This document shows, piece by piece, positions 15,001-30,000 of a DNA stretch of 64,000 bases. The stretch is from Afipia sp049747295 (GTDB taxonomy: Bacteria > Pseudomonadota > Alphaproteobacteria > Rhizobiales > Xanthobacteraceae). Location of the stretch: the NCBI RefSeq assembly GCF_049747295.1, contig NZ_JBMHJM010000001.1:1426001-1490000 (forward strand). The letters run 5' to 3'. Within the stretch, counting starts at the first letter, position 1. Every line of letters begins with the position of its first letter. The notes beneath the pieces are model-generated. The model saw only the letters and a program-made list of their open reading frames with translations, had not been told where the DNA came from and did not search any database. Both the position numbers and the translations under genes were made by a program.

Positions 15001-18000
15001 CATCCCCGATTTTGCGATCCCCGTCCCAGGCTTCCACCTCGAACAACACGCTTTTGGGATCGACCTGAAGCACGCGCGCTGTCACACGCACCTGCCCACC
15101 GACCGGCGTTGCAGCCAGATGCCGGACATTCACTTCCATTCCGACGCTGACATGCCCCTCCGGCAGATGTTTCGCGATGATGGACGTCGACGCCATCTCC
15201 ATATGCAGGATCATGATCGGCGTGGCATAGACGGCCGGCATGGTCGATAAGAAATGCGCCACCGTCATATCGTGTGTGACGGTGACGATCTTTTCGCCGG
15301 TCTCGCCGACGGAAACGCGATCAAGCACGCCTGAGCCCGCTTTGTCCGCGCTCACTTTTTCTGGCGCTCGATGAAGGTCTTGCCGCCCTTCATCTTGTTA
15401 TTGAGCTGCGCTTCATTGATCTGGATCACCACGGCTTCCGCATCGACGCCGAGGTTCTTCACCAGCGCCTGGGTGATATCGAGCATCATGCCCTTCTTCT
15501 GCTCGTCCGTGCGGCCGGCTGCCAAATTGATTGTGACCTCGGGCATCATGTCCTCCAGTTGAACGCAGCCACTTCATGTGACCGCTTGAATGCAAAACTT
15601 CAGGTGATCGCGAAACTTGTCAACTGTCTTACGTTCAGCTCACTTCGACGTGAGAACGGACCGGGCGTTGCCGCTGTATCGAACGGCCTTGCGCAACGTT
15701 GTTTGTCGTACAGCTATTTCTTCGCCCAGGTGACGTTGTGACGTGCAAGAACCTTGCGCACTGCGTCCACCAACTCGCTCTCCTTCGCGGCGAATTGCGC
15801 TTCAGCTTGCTTCTGGCGATAGTCGTCGCGGTCGCTGGAGAGGCCGGCAATCTCGGCACCCAGGATCAAGTCCTTGACCTGAACTTCGCCCTTCGCCTTC
15901 TCATCACCACCCTGGATGACAACGCAAGGTGAATTGCGCCTGTCGGCGTATTTGAACTGCACGCCCAGATTATTCTTCGGATTGCCGAGATAGAGTTCAG
16001 CGCGGATGCCTGCATTGCGAAGTGTCGCGACAAACGCCTGATACTGCGCGATCTCATTGCGATCCATCACGACCACGACGACCGGACCATGCTCGGGCGT
16101 CGTGTCGATCTTTCCAAGCAGTGTCAGCGCCGCCTGCAGGCGTGACACACCGATGGAAAATCCCGTTGCCGGCACCGGCTCGCCACGGAAGCGTGAAACG
16201 AGTCCGTCATAACGGCCACCGCCGCCGACCGAGCCGAAACGCACCGGACGGCCCTTTTCATCCTTGGTATCGAGCAGCAGCTCAACTTCATAGACTGGGC
16301 CCGTGTAGTACTCCAGGCCGCGGACGACGGACGGATCGATCTTGATCCGGTCGGCATGATATCCAGCCGCCGTGATGAATTTGGCGATCTCGTCGAGCTC
16401 CGCGCGTCCCTGACGATAGGCTTCACTCTGGAACAGGAGTGACGCGGGCGAGCGATCCGCCTCGGATTCGGCGAATTCCGTCTGCGCGCTGTCCGCATTG
16501 AGACTTTCAAGCACGATCGCGCTCTGCTCCGCGCTCAGCCCTGCGCCCTTCGTGAAGTCGCCACTTTCGTCCTTGCGGCCGTCACCAAGCAGCAGCGTCA
16601 CTCCTTCGACACCCAGACGATCCAGTTTGTCGATGGCACGAAGGACCGTGAGACGCTTGCCGGCATTCTCGGGGCCGCCAAGGCCGATGCTCTCCATCAC
16701 GCCGTCGAGCACCTTGCGGTTGTTGACCTTCACCACATAAGAGCCACGCGGAATCCCCAGTGCCTCCATGGTGTCGGCAGCCATCATGCACATCTCGGCG
16801 TCGGCTGCCGGCGACGCGCTGCCGACCGTGTCGGCATCGAATTGCATGAACTGGCGGAAGCGGCCCGGGCCCGGCTTCTCGTTACGGTAGACGTAGCCGT
16901 GGCGATAGCTGCGATAGGGCTTTGGCAGCGTATCGAAATTTTCGGCAACATAGCGCGCCAGCGGCGCGGTCAGATCGTAACGCAACGAGATCCACTGCTC
17001 GTCGTCGTCCTGAAACGAGAACACACCCTCGTTGGGCCGATCCTGGTCCGGCAGGAATTTGCCGAGCGTATCGGTGTACTCCATGGCCGGGGTTTCGACC
17101 GGCTCGAAACCATAGCGCTCATAAACCTCGCGGATCCTCTCTACCATCTGCCGGGTGGCAGCGATTTCGGCGGGCGTACGATCCACCAGCCCGCGCGGCA
17201 GGCGAGCTTTGAGTTTCTGAGGTTTTTTGGCTTTGTTCTCGGACATGGTGCTCGATGATTGCGGCGCCGTGCGCCAGCGTTGGAAAGTGATATCGGGTTA
17301 TCAGCCGTGTACCGGAGCGGCAAGCATCACCGTTGGCTCTGTCGTACCTCTCCATGACCTCGGCGGCCGGTCTTTGGATGCACCTCACTCAACCTGTGAT
17401 TGTATTAAACTCCTATGCCGTTTTTGCATTTTGCCGCCGCCCGGTTTGATGCATCAACGCGTTTCGGTCCGGGGAAGAAGCTGCTAGGGTTCGCGGCCGT
17501 GGCCCCCAAAAAGTTCTTCGGAAGGAAGACCCCGTGAATATTCAGCATCCTCGCCCGACTGTCGCGACCCCAAATGACCTTGACGCCTTCTGGATGCCGT
17601 TCACTTCGAACCGCTCCTTCAAGCGCAAGCCGCGCATGCTCGCCAGTGCGAAGGATATGCATTATTTCGCCACCGATGGCCGCAGCATCCTCGACGGCAC
17701 GGCCGGCATGTGGTGCTCCAATGTCGGCCATGGTCGCGCTCCGATCGCAGAAGCGATCGCCAAACAGGCCGCGAATCTCGACTACGCGCCGCCGTTCCAG
17801 TTCGCCCATCCGCAGGCGTTCGAGCTGGCGAGCCGCATCGCCGGTATGGCACCGAAAGGTCTTGAGCACGTTTTCTTCTGCAACTCCGGCTCGGAAGCTG
17901 TCGATACCGCGCTGAAGACCGCGCTCGCCTATCACAATGGCCGCGGCGACGCCGGCCGGACCCGGCTGATCGGCCGCGAACGCGGCTATCACGGTGTCGG

Positions 18001-21000
18001 CTTCGGCGGCATTTCGGTCGGCGGCATGGTCAACAACCGCAAGATGTTCGGCTCGCTGCTCACCGGCGTCGATCATTTGCCCACCACCTATGACCGCGAG
18101 AAGCAGGCCTTCAGCAAAGGCGAGCCGGAATGGGGCGCACATCTCGCCGATGAACTGGAGCGCATTGTCGGCCTCCATGGCGCAAACACCATCGCCGCCG
18201 TCATCGTCGAACCGATGGCCGGCTCGACCGGTGTGCTGCCGACCCCGAAGGGCTACCTCAAGCGCCTCCGCGAGATCTGCGACAAGCACGGCATTCTGCT
18301 GATCTTCGACGAAGTCATCACCGGCTATGGCCGCCTCGGCTACGCCTTCGCCGCCGAACGCTATGGCGTCACTCCGGACATGATCACGTTCGCCAAAGGC
18401 ATTACCAACGGTGCTGTGCCGATGGGCGGCGTGGTGATCAGCGACACCATTTATGACTCTTTCATGAAGGGCCCTGATTACGCGGTCGAGTTCTTCCATG
18501 GCTACACCTATTCCGCACACCCCTTGGCCTGTGCAGCAGGTCTCGCGACGCTCGATATCTATCGTGATGAAGGGCTGTTCGAGCGTGCAAGGGCGATGGA
18601 GCCGAAGTGGGCTGATGCGGTGATGGCGTTGAGGAAAGAGCCGAACGTGGTGGATATCCGCACGGTCGGAATCACCGCCGGCATCGATCTGACTCCGAAA
18701 AAAGATGCAGCGGGATTGCGGGGCTATGAAGCGCTCGAAAGCGCCTTCCATGACCACGACCTGATGATCCGCATTGCCGGGGACACCATCGCGCTCACCC
18801 CACCGCTGATCGTCTCCGAAAGCCAGGTCGGCGAGATCATGGACAAGGTCGCCAAGGTGATTCGCGCAGTCGCATAAAACGCCCCGAAAGGCCTCAAAAG
18901 CGAGATGCCCGGCTGCGAAGCCGGGCATTTTGCGTTTATGCGGCAAACAAAGATGTGGATGAAGGGAACCCGATCGGCGTTGACGCGCAAAATGGCAATG
19001 ACTGGAACCGAATCCGTTCCTGCTCGCGGCAGATAAGATTTCGCGTCGGATTCAACTAATGCTAAACGTTTTGTATACGAGGTCCAGGCGCACATCATGA
19101 TTCGCATTTCGACGATTTTCATCGCCATCTGCATGGTGTTGATCGCTGCCTCGTTTGGCATGTTGCTCTATAGCGTCGCCGGCCTCAACGTTACCGAATC
19201 CGCCGTCGTGGCGCTCGCCGCCCTCACCTTCCTGATCCTGTACAATGCCGTCTCGATGCGGTTGCGCGATCGCAGCGATGTCGGCGGCCAGATCGCCGAC
19301 CTGTCACGCGGCACGGCAGATCTCGCGCGTCAGGTCGGCGAGGTCGGCCGTCGGATAACCGCGATGGAAGCCCGCCTCATTGCAGCGGACAGCAGCGGCC
19401 AGGAACGCATCAAGACGGTCTCCAACGAGATCGGCGAGCTCGCCTCACTGATGAATGAGCTGGCAAGCTCCATTGCCGCTCACGAAGATATCCTGGCGAA
19501 CGTGCCGCCCTCGAATCCGGCCAAGACCTTTTCCGCACCGGAAGTTGCTCCGGAGGCGCCACGAACCAGCTTCAGCAAGCCGATCGAGCCATCCAGCCCC
19601 GTTGAAGCCTCCAAGCCCGTTGAAGCCTCCAGGCCGGTGGACACGCCGCCGACCCCGGCCAACGTCAACAATGCCCAGATGCTGGTGGCGGTCAAAAATG
19701 CAATCGAGGCCAACCGTCTCGACATCTATCTCCAGCCGATGGTGACGCTGCCTCAGCGCAAGATCCGCTTCTATGAGGCCATGTCGCGTCTGCGCGACGA
19801 CAAGGAGCAGGTCCTGACCGCAGGTGCCTTTATCGGTCCTGCGGAGACTGCGGGCTTGATGGGCCAGATCGACAACCTCGTGTTGCTCCGTTGCGTGCAG
19901 GTATTGCGGCGGCTGACGGTCCGCAACAAGGACGTCGGCGTCTTCTGCAATCTTTCCGCGGCAACGTTGAGCAACCCGGCCGAATTCAATCAATGCCGCG
20001 ACTTCCTCGATGCCAACCGCGCGCTCGCGCCGCACCTTATTCTCGAATTCAAGCAGAACACCTTCCGCCATCTCGGGCCGCTGGAAAGTGAACACCTGGC
20101 GACACTGAAACGCCTCGGCTACGGATTCTCCATCGACAACGTCACCGATCTCCGGGTCGATGGCCGCGACCTTGCGGATCGTGGCGTGCGCTTCATGAAG
20201 GTGCCGGCGAACCTGCTGCTTGATCAGAAACAACTGTCGTCCGCCGATATTCATGCGGCCGATCTGTCCAACCTGCTTGGACGTTTCGGGATCGATCTCG
20301 TCGCCGAACGAATTGAAGGTGAGCGTTCCGTCGTCGACCTGCTCGACTACGACGTTCGGTTCGGCCAGGGCTTCCTGTTCTCGCCGCCGCGCCCATTGCG
20401 TCCGGAAAACGCAGCACCGGATAGTGCGGCTGAGGCCGTTCAAGCATCCTCGCCAAAGAGCGAAAAGGCTGGTACGGAGAAGGCGACCGAGCCGGTTGCC
20501 GCGGATCATCCCCGCCTGACCGGTAATGCCGCGCTGGTCCGCCGCGCCTCCGCCCTCACCTGATTGGATTTCATGACTGCATCTTCCGTCAGCACGTTGC
20601 GTTTCGTTGACCATCTGCAAGATCTGACTACCAACACCGATGTGATCCTCAGCGATATCTGGGGCGTGATTCACGACGGGCTCAAGGGCTTTCCCGGCCC
20701 CTGCAAAACGCTTGAGACCTTTCGCAAGCAAGGCGGCACGGTGATCATGATCACCAATGCGCCACGGCCTGCCGATTCCGTGCAGCGACAATTGCGCAAG
20801 ATGAACATCTCCGACGACACCTACGACGCCATCGTGTCATCAGGCGATCTGGCGCGGAACTACGTCGCATCTCACTTGAACAAGTCGGTGTTTCAGATCG
20901 GCCCCGACCGGGACACCCCCATCTTCCGGGAGCTCGATGTTGCGTTCGCTCCGCTTGAGGAGGCGGACTACATCGTCTGCACAGGACCGTTTAACGACGA

Positions 21001-24000
21001 GATCGAAACTGCCGAAGATTACCGGGAGATGATGATCCAGGCGCGCGAGCGAAACCTGACCTTCATCTGTGCCAATCCCGACATTGTCGTCGAGCGCGGT
21101 GACAGGCTGATCTACTGCGCGGGCGCCATTGCGGAACTGTATCGCGAACTAGGCGGTAACGTGCTTTTCTACGGCAAGCCGCACCCTCCGATTTACGACC
21201 GTGCCCTCGAACTTGCGGCAATCAAACGCGGAACGACGACTCCTCTGAACCGCGTTCTCGCCATCGGTGACTCGGTTCGTACCGATCTGACCGGCGCCAA
21301 CACGATGAAGCTGGATTGCCTGTTCGTCACCCGCGGAATTCATTCGGCCGACTTCGCCGATCTCCAGGAGATCGACGAATTTGCAATCAAGCGGTTATTC
21401 GGCGACGCCAAACCACCCCGCGCCCTGACGCGGGATTTGCAGTGGTAGCTCCCTGAACCGGGAAACACGGTCTTTCGACCACCGCACACGGCCTTCAAAA
21501 TGAAATGCCCGGCACGAGGCCGGGCATCAGACACCTTGGGACAGGTGCAACGCTTGGAGGCGTCTCTGGGAGCGGTTACGCCGGAACGTTGTCCGGGAAC
21601 ACAGCTTCGATCTTGGTCTTCAGCGTCGCCGCATTGAACGGCTTCACGATGTAGTTGTTCACGCCGGCCTTCTTGGCTGCGATCACGTTCTCAGTCTTGG
21701 ACTCAGCCGTGATCATGATGAAAGGCGTGGTGGCGAGATTTGGGTCGCCGCGGACTTCCTTGAGCAGGTCGTAGCCGGTCATTGGCTCCATGTTCCAATC
21801 GGAGATCACGAGGCCGTACTTCTTCGTGCGCATCTTGCTCAGTGCAGCCGAACCATCGCTGGCGTCGTCGATGTTCTCGAAACCGAGCTGCTTAAGAAGA
21901 TTGCGGATGATGCGGATCATGGTGTTGTAGTCATCGACCACCAGAACCGACATCGATAAATCCATGGCCATCGCTGTTTTTCTCCCTCGAACGCAGCAAC
22001 CGGCTTGCGTCTTGAACACGTCACAAATCGGCTTCTGCCGACCCGTCTTGATTGCTGGAACGTAGCAGCCGGGCTTAAACAGCCCGTTAATCGGGCCTGT
22101 CAGAAATCCGGCAAGTTGCGCCAAGTTGAGCCATCTCTTGACTCCAACTGGGCCACGGGGTCACGGTCGCCATCAACAGTCTTCAAAACATCCTTTCCAA
22201 CATGCAAACGACACCATTCAAGGTCATTCACGACACCACGCCCGCAAGCGAGATCGTCAAAGGAGCTGTCGTCGCGCTGGGCAATTTCGACGGCGTGCAC
22301 CTCGGTCATCGCGCGGTAATTGCTGCCGCGATCGATATGGCGCGGAGGCTGAAAAAGCCTGCTTTTGCCGTCACGTTTGAGCCCCATCCTCGGCATTTTT
22401 TCAGTCCCCACACGCCGCAGTTCTGGCTCACGAACGAGACCGCCAAGTTACGGTTGCTGGCAAAGACCGGTCTCGATGGTGCGGTCATTATGACGTTCGA
22501 CGCCGCGCGCGCCGGCACCACAGCGCAAGACTTTATTAATCACGATCTCATCGGCCGCCTCGGCGTGAGCGGCATTTCGGTCGGTTACGACTTCCATTTC
22601 GGCAAAGGCCGTGGCGGTTCGCCGTCGCTGCTTGCCGGCGAGGCTCCGCGCCTGGGCATCGAGGTCCACATCCAGCCGCATGTCGATATTCTCGATCGTC
22701 CGATCTCCTCAAGCGCCATTCGCATGGCGCTGGCCGAAGGACAGATCGACGAGGCAACTGCAATGCTTGGCGCGCCGTGGTTCATCACGGGTGAAGTCAT
22801 TCATGGTGAAAAACGCGGACGCGATCTCGGATATCCCACGGCCAATATCCGCCTCGACAAGAATTGCGGGCTTCGTCACGGCATCTATGCCGTTCGTGTC
22901 GGCCTTGGATCACAGCGTTTCGACGGGGTCGCAAGCTTTGGCAGGCGCCCGACGTTCGACAATGGCGCGCCGCTGCTCGAAATCTTCCTGTTCGATTTCA
23001 AGGGCGATCTTTACGGCAAGCAACTTGATGTTGCGTTCATTTCCTTCATTCGCGACGAGTTGAAGTTCGAGGGGATCGAACCGCTCATCCGCCAGATGGA
23101 TGATGACAGCGTGAAAGCACGCGCTGCTCTCGCAGCCGCGCCGGATGCTTTCCCCAATCTCGGAGAGATCGGCTGAGCAAGACCGAAAAACAGAAGATGC
23201 TTGCTGGCGAACTCTATCGCCCTGACGCGCCCGAGATCGTCTCGGATCAGGCGGCTACCGCCAGTTGGCTGGCACGCTATAACTCCGCGGCGGGATCGGC
23301 TCCCGATGTCATGCGGATGATCCTCACTGAGCGGCTGGCGGCGATGGGGACGAATGTCGTGATCCGGCCGCCGTTCTTTTGCGATTACGGTTACAACATC
23401 CGTCTGGGCGACGGCGTTTTTCTGAATTTCAACTGCGTCATCCTCGATGTGGTCGAAGTCACCATCGGTGACCGCACGCAGATCGGCCCCGCGGTCCAGA
23501 TTTATGCCGCCGACCATCCCAGAGATGCCAAGACCCGCCGCGATGGCCTCGAATTCGGACGTCCGGTCCGGATTGGGAGCGATGTCTGGATTGGCGGCGG
23601 CAGTATCATTTTGCCCGGCGTCACCATCGGCGACGGAGCCGTGATCGGAGCCGGCAGCGTGGTGACGCGCGATGTCGCCGCCAATCGGACGGTGGCGGGC
23701 AATCCCGCCCGCCCGATAGGCCCCGGCGGCTAAAACCATCCACCCACCCCCGGCATTTTGATCCGAACCGGGTTTCCACTTCCCGCCAAAACGCGCTATT
23801 CACCCGCCATGACCGAAAAGCCCAAATCCGACGCCGCCGATTACTCCAAAACCCTCTATCTGCCGCAGACGGACTTCCCGATGCGCGCGGGCCTGCCCCA
23901 GCGCGAACCGGAAATTCTGGCGCGATGGAACGAGATCGACCTCTATAAGCAGGTCCGCGAGACCGCGAAGTCCCGCCCGAAATTCGTGCTGCACGACGGC

Positions 24001-27000
24001 CCGCCCTACGCCAACGGCAACATTCATATCGGTCACGCGCTCAACAAGATCCTCAAGGATGTGGTGACCAAGAGCCAGCAGATGCTGGGCCATGACTCGA
24101 ATTATGTGCCCGGCTGGGACTGCCACGGCCTGCCGATCGAATGGAAGATCGAGGAAGAATACCGCTCCAAGGGCAAGAACAAGGATGCGGTTCCAATCGT
24201 CGAGTTCCGGCGCGAGTGCCGGGCCTTTGCGCAAAAGTGGATCGACATCCAACGCGAAGAGTTCAAACGACTCGGCGTCATCGGCGATTGGGCGCATCCC
24301 TACACCACGATGAGCTATTTCGCCGAAGCGCAGATTGCGCGCGAACTGATGAAGTTCGCTGCCAACGGCACGCTGTATCGCGGCTCCAAGCCCGTGATGT
24401 GGAGTGTCGTCGAAAAGACGGCGCTGGCCGAAGCGGAGGTGGAATACGAGGACTACACCTCGGACACGGTCTGGGTGAAATTTCCGGTCGCGGCTGCGTT
24501 TGGCCGGCTCGCCAATGCATCAGTCGTCATCTGGACGACCACGCCGTGGACGCTGCCAGGCAACCGCGCCATCAGCTTCTCTCCGAAAATTTCCTACGGC
24601 CTGTACAAGGTCACCGATGCGCCCGCCGACAATTGGGCGAAGACCGGCGATCTTCTCATCCTCGCGGACAAGCTTGCCGAAGAGGTGTTCAAGCAGGCAC
24701 GCGTCACGGCCTTTGAAAAGGTCAGCGATGTGTCCGCCGACATCCTGGACGCGGTCGAATGCGTCCATCCGTTGAAGGGACTCGACGGCGGCTACGAGTT
24801 TACCGTGCCGCTGCTGGCCGGCGATCACGTGACCGACGATACCGGCACCGGCTTCGTGCACACCGCGCCGGGCCATGGACGCGAAGACTTCGACATCTGG
24901 ACGGCGAATGCCCGTGAGCTCGACGCACGAGGCATCAACGTGACAATCCCTTACACGGTCGATGCCAACGGCGCGTTGACCGAACAGGCCCCTGGCTTCA
25001 CCGGGAAGCGCGTCATCAACGACAAGGGCGAGAAGGGCGATGCCAACGAAAGCGTCATCAAGGCGCTCGTCGAGCGCGGCATGCTGCTCGCGCGCGGCCG
25101 CCTCAAACACCAGTATCCGCATTCGTGGCGCTCGAAGAAGCCGGTGATCTTCCGCAATACGCCGCAATGGTTCATTGCGATGGACAAGGACATTGCGGTT
25201 GCCGGCAAACCGAAGTCCGGCGACACGCTGCGTGCCCGCGCACTGCAAGCGATTTCCGTCACTCGCTGGGTGCCCGAGCAAGGCCAGAACCGCATCACCG
25301 GCATGATCTCCGGCCGCCCGGACTGGGTGGTGTCGCGCCAGCGCGCATGGGGGGTGCCGATCACCGTGTTCGTGCGTGAAAAAGGCGATGGCTCGGCAGA
25401 GATCCTGCAGGATGAGGTCGTCAACAAGCGTATTGCCGATGCATTCGAACAGGAAGGCGCCGACGCGTGGTACGCGGAAGGCGCGCGCGCGCGATTCCTC
25501 GGCTCCCGTGCCAACGAGGAATGGAAGAAGGTCGACGACATTCTCGACGTCTGGTTCGATTCCGGTTCCACCCATGCATTCGTGCTCGAAGATCCGGTGC
25601 ATTTTCCCGGGCTCGCCGGCATCAAGCGCAAGATCGATGGCGGCCAGGATACGGTGATGTATCTCGAAGGCAGCGACCAGCATCGCGGTTGGTTTCACTC
25701 CTCGCTACTCGAAAGCTGCGGCACGCGTGGCCGCGCGCCTTATGATGTGGTGCTGACCCACGGCTTCACGCTCGACGAGCACGGCCGCAAGATGTCGAAG
25801 TCTCTTGGCAACACCGTCGAGCCGCAGAGGGTGATCAAGGATTCCGGCGCCGACATCCTGCGCCTGTGGGTGTGCGCCACCGACTATGCCGACGATCAGC
25901 GCATCGGGCCTGAGATCCTCAAGAACACGATCGAAACGTACAAAAAGCTGCGCAACACCATTCGCTGGATGCTGGGCAGCCTCGCGCATTTCCGTGACGA
26001 AGACCGGATCAAGGTCGACGATATGCCGGAGCTTGAACGGCTCATCCTGCATCGTCTGTCGGAGGTCGATGAGGTCGTGCGGCAAGCCTACGCCGATTTC
26101 GACTACAAGACCGTGGTCGCGACACTTGCTGCATTCATGAACACCGAGCTGTCGGCGTTCTACTTCGATGTCCGCAAGGACACCCTGTATTGCGACCCGC
26201 CGTCATCGGTAACCCGCAAGTCGGCGCTGACCGTGATCGATTATCTGTTCCGCGCCATCGTCACATGGCTCGCACCGATTCTGAGTTTCACGACGGAAGA
26301 ATCCTGGATGTCGCGTTATGGCCAGTCCGCCGGATCGGTCCATCTCGAGCTGTTCCAACATGTGCTCGCGGCCTGGCGCAATGACGCGCTTGCTGCGAAA
26401 TGGGACACGATCCGCGACGTTCGCCGCGTGGTGACGGGCGCGCTGGAGATCGAACGCGCGGCCAAGCGTATCGGCTCGTCGCTGGAAGCCTCTCCGCTGG
26501 TTTATGTGTCGGACAAGGCGACGTTCGCGACGCTGTTCGATGTGAATCTCGCGGAAGTCTGCATCACGTCCAACGCGATGGTGACCAACGAGGACGCGCC
26601 TGCAGGTGCATTCACACTGAATGATGTCCCGGGCGTAGCCGTGGTGGTTGAAAAAGCCGTCGGCACCAAATGCGCGCGTTCGTGGAAAATCCTCCCCACG
26701 GTTGGCGACGATCCGGAATACCCCGACGTGACACCACGCGATGCCCAGGCCTTGCGCGAGCGGAAGGCACTCGGGATCGCCTGACCCTTCGAAATCCAAT
26801 CGTTGTCGCGGCGGTCCGCATCATTGAGACCGCCGCGACAAGAAAGCCCTAGTGTGGTGGTTCAGAAGTTCGCTTCATTTTCTCCGCGCGGGCTTCAAGC
26901 GACGGACGATTGTCCGATCCCGAATATGAGGCGTTTGATGTCTCCCCTCTTCCGATCCGGGCTGATCGCCGCCGTTGTGACGCTGATCCTCGATCAGGCG

Positions 27001-30000
27001 TCGAAGCTATGGCTGCTCAACATCTTCGAGCTGGGCCACCGGGGTGTCGTGACGGTGACCTCGTTCTTCGACCTCGTGCTCGCCTGGAATACCGGCATCA
27101 GCTATGGCTGGTTCCAGGATTCGGGACCGGTCGGTCAGGCTATCCTGCTGGCCATCAAGGTCGTGGCAGTCATCGTTCTGGCGCTGTGGATGGCCCGTTC
27201 CGGCACCCGTCTTGCCGTCATTGGCCTGGGGCTCATCATCGGAGGCGCCGTCGGCAATGGAATCGACCGGCTGGCCTACGGCGCAGTGGTCGATTTTGCC
27301 CTTTTCCACATCGAGATCGGCGGGAAAACCTACAACTGGTACGTGTTTAACCTTGCCGATGTGGCCATCGTTGCCGGGGTCGCTGCCCTCCTGTATGACT
27401 CATTTGTAAGCCCAGCGCCGCAAAAACGCCCTCATAACAAAGGATAGGGCGTGCTAGACAGCAGCGTGCGTGAGTGACAGCCGCCCACGAGACAACGGAT
27501 CAGGATGAACGCAATGCGTGAGACCGACAACAACGGTTCAGGTGCGATGTCATCAGGAAATTATCTCCTTCGACCCACGATGTGGACCAGTGCGGTCCGT
27601 CTGGCAGCCGTGCTGCTGGGCGTGGGTCTGGTCCTGAGCTCAGGACCCGTCAGGGCACAGGACGACGAACAGGACGACCGAACCTTCGAAGAAAAGCTCA
27701 TGGACAACCTCATGAGCGGCCTCGGCGCCAAGCGGATGGAAGACAGCGGGATTAATTACCGCGAACGTTCGCCATTGGTCGTTCCTTCCAAGATCGACCT
27801 GCCGCGGCCTGAAACCGGCAAGCCGAAACTTGCTCCGAACTGGCCGAAGGATCCCGACGAAGCGGAACGCAAGGCGGCGAAGGAAGCGCGCAAACAGAAG
27901 CCCATCAGCCCCGAAGAAGCCCGCATGCCGTTGCTGCCGAGCGAACTCGCGGCACGGGCTCCGAAAGGCGCCGACCGAACCGCCGACACGAATAGTCCAG
28001 GGAGCAACGGCTCAGACAGGCCGTTCATGCTGATGCCATCTGAGCTTGGTTATGTGGGTGGGTTGTTCAAGAATCCATTCTCCAAGGAGAAGAAAGAGAC
28101 CGCGAAATTCGAGAAAGAACCTGATCGCGACGAACTGACCCAGCCGCCGGTCGGCTACCAGACGCCGTCGCCGAGTTACGCCTACGGTTTGGGAGACGGC
28201 AAGGAACGGGCTCCGAAGCTGGTTTGCGATGCCGCTTCCGGGAAGTGTGAGAAGATTTGGGACTAAGAATCCCAGTTGCTGCCGATTGATTGCTGCAGCC
28301 GAATGACCACGATCCAGCTCAGTGCGATCGTTTCAGGGCCTTGCAATGCCGCCTCTTGCGGCCCTGAACTTGTCCCAGCGGTGTGTCCGCAGTTCGGGAA
28401 CAAGATATGACATTCTCTCGCCGATCCGTCGTCCGAGCCGCCGCGGCGCTCGGCATTTTGATGTCGCCTGCTGCCGCTCAATCGGTCACGGCACAAACAG
28501 GTACACGCCCCGCCACGTTCACACTCAACAATGGACTGAACGTCATCGTCATTCCGGATCACCGTACGCCGGTGGTGACGCAGATGATCTGGTACAAGGT
28601 CGGGTCTGCCGACGAGACGCCCGGCAAGTCCGGACTGGCGCACTTCCTCGAACACCTAATGTTCAAGGGGACCGAAGCTCATCCCGCCGGCGAATTCTCC
28701 GGCGTCATTGCCCGGATCGGCGGCAACGAGAACGCCTTCACATCCACGGATTACACTGCTTATTTCCAGCGCGTGCCGCGCGACCAGCTCGCGACCATGA
28801 TGACGTTCGAGGCGGATCGTATGACCGGGCTCGTCTTGAAGGACGAAAATGTTCTGCCGGAACGCGACGTCGTGCTGGAAGAGTACAACATGCGCGTCGC
28901 CAACAATCCCGATGCGCGGCTCACCGAACAGATCATGGCGGCGCTGTATCTCAACCATCCCTATGGCCGACCGGTCATCGGGTGGCGCAACGAAATTGAG
29001 AAGCTCAACCGGGAAGATGCTCTGGCGTTTTACAAACGCTTCTACGCGCCCAACAACGCCACGCTGGTGATCGCCGGGGATGTCACCGCGGACGATATCC
29101 GCCCAACCATCGAGGCGACCTTTGGCAAGGTGCCGCCGCAACCCTCCATCCCCGCGCATCGCGTTCGGCCGCAGGAGCCGCCTCCCGCAGCTCCGCGCAG
29201 CGTGACGCTTGCCGATCCGCGCGTCGAACAACCGACCATGCGCCGCTACTACCTGGTTCCGTCCGCCGTGTCGGCCGCGCCTGCGGAAAGCGCCGCACTC
29301 GAAGTGCTCGCGCAACTGATGGGCAGCGGCAGCAATTCATATCTCTATCGAGCGCTGGTGGTGGACAAGCCGCTCGCGGTCAGCGCCGGTGCCTGGTACC
29401 AAGGCACTGCAATCGACCCTTCTCAATTCGGCATCTCCGCGTCGCCCAAGCCCGGCGTGGAATTTTCGCAGCTTGAGCAAGGCATCGACGCGGTCATCAC
29501 CGAACTTGCCAAGAATCCGGTCCCGGCAGCGGATCTCGAACGCGTGAAAACGCAGATGATCGCGGAAGCAATCTACGCGCAGGACAGCCAGACCACGCTG
29601 GCGCGGTGGTACGGCGCAGCGGTGACGGTCGGTCTCAGTGTCGACGACATCAGAAGCTGGCCGGATCGCGTGCGCGCCGTCACAGCCGAGCAGGTGCGTG
29701 ACGCCGCCAAGACCTGGCTCGAAAAGAAACGTTCGGTCACCGGTTACCTGATCAAGGATACGACGGCGACAGCCGCCAAGCGTGAGGAGAAACGTTCGTG
29801 ATCACCACACGCCGGGACCTACCCCGTATTGCAGCCGCGCTTGTTGTTGCGGCAACATCGCTTTTCGCGGCCTCCAATCCTGCATCCGCCGCGACGAAGA
29901 TCCAGCGACTGGTCTCCCCCGGCGGTATCGAAGCATGGTTCGTCCAGGATGCCACCGTTCCCCTGGTGGCAATGGAATACGCCTTCACCGGCGGATCGAC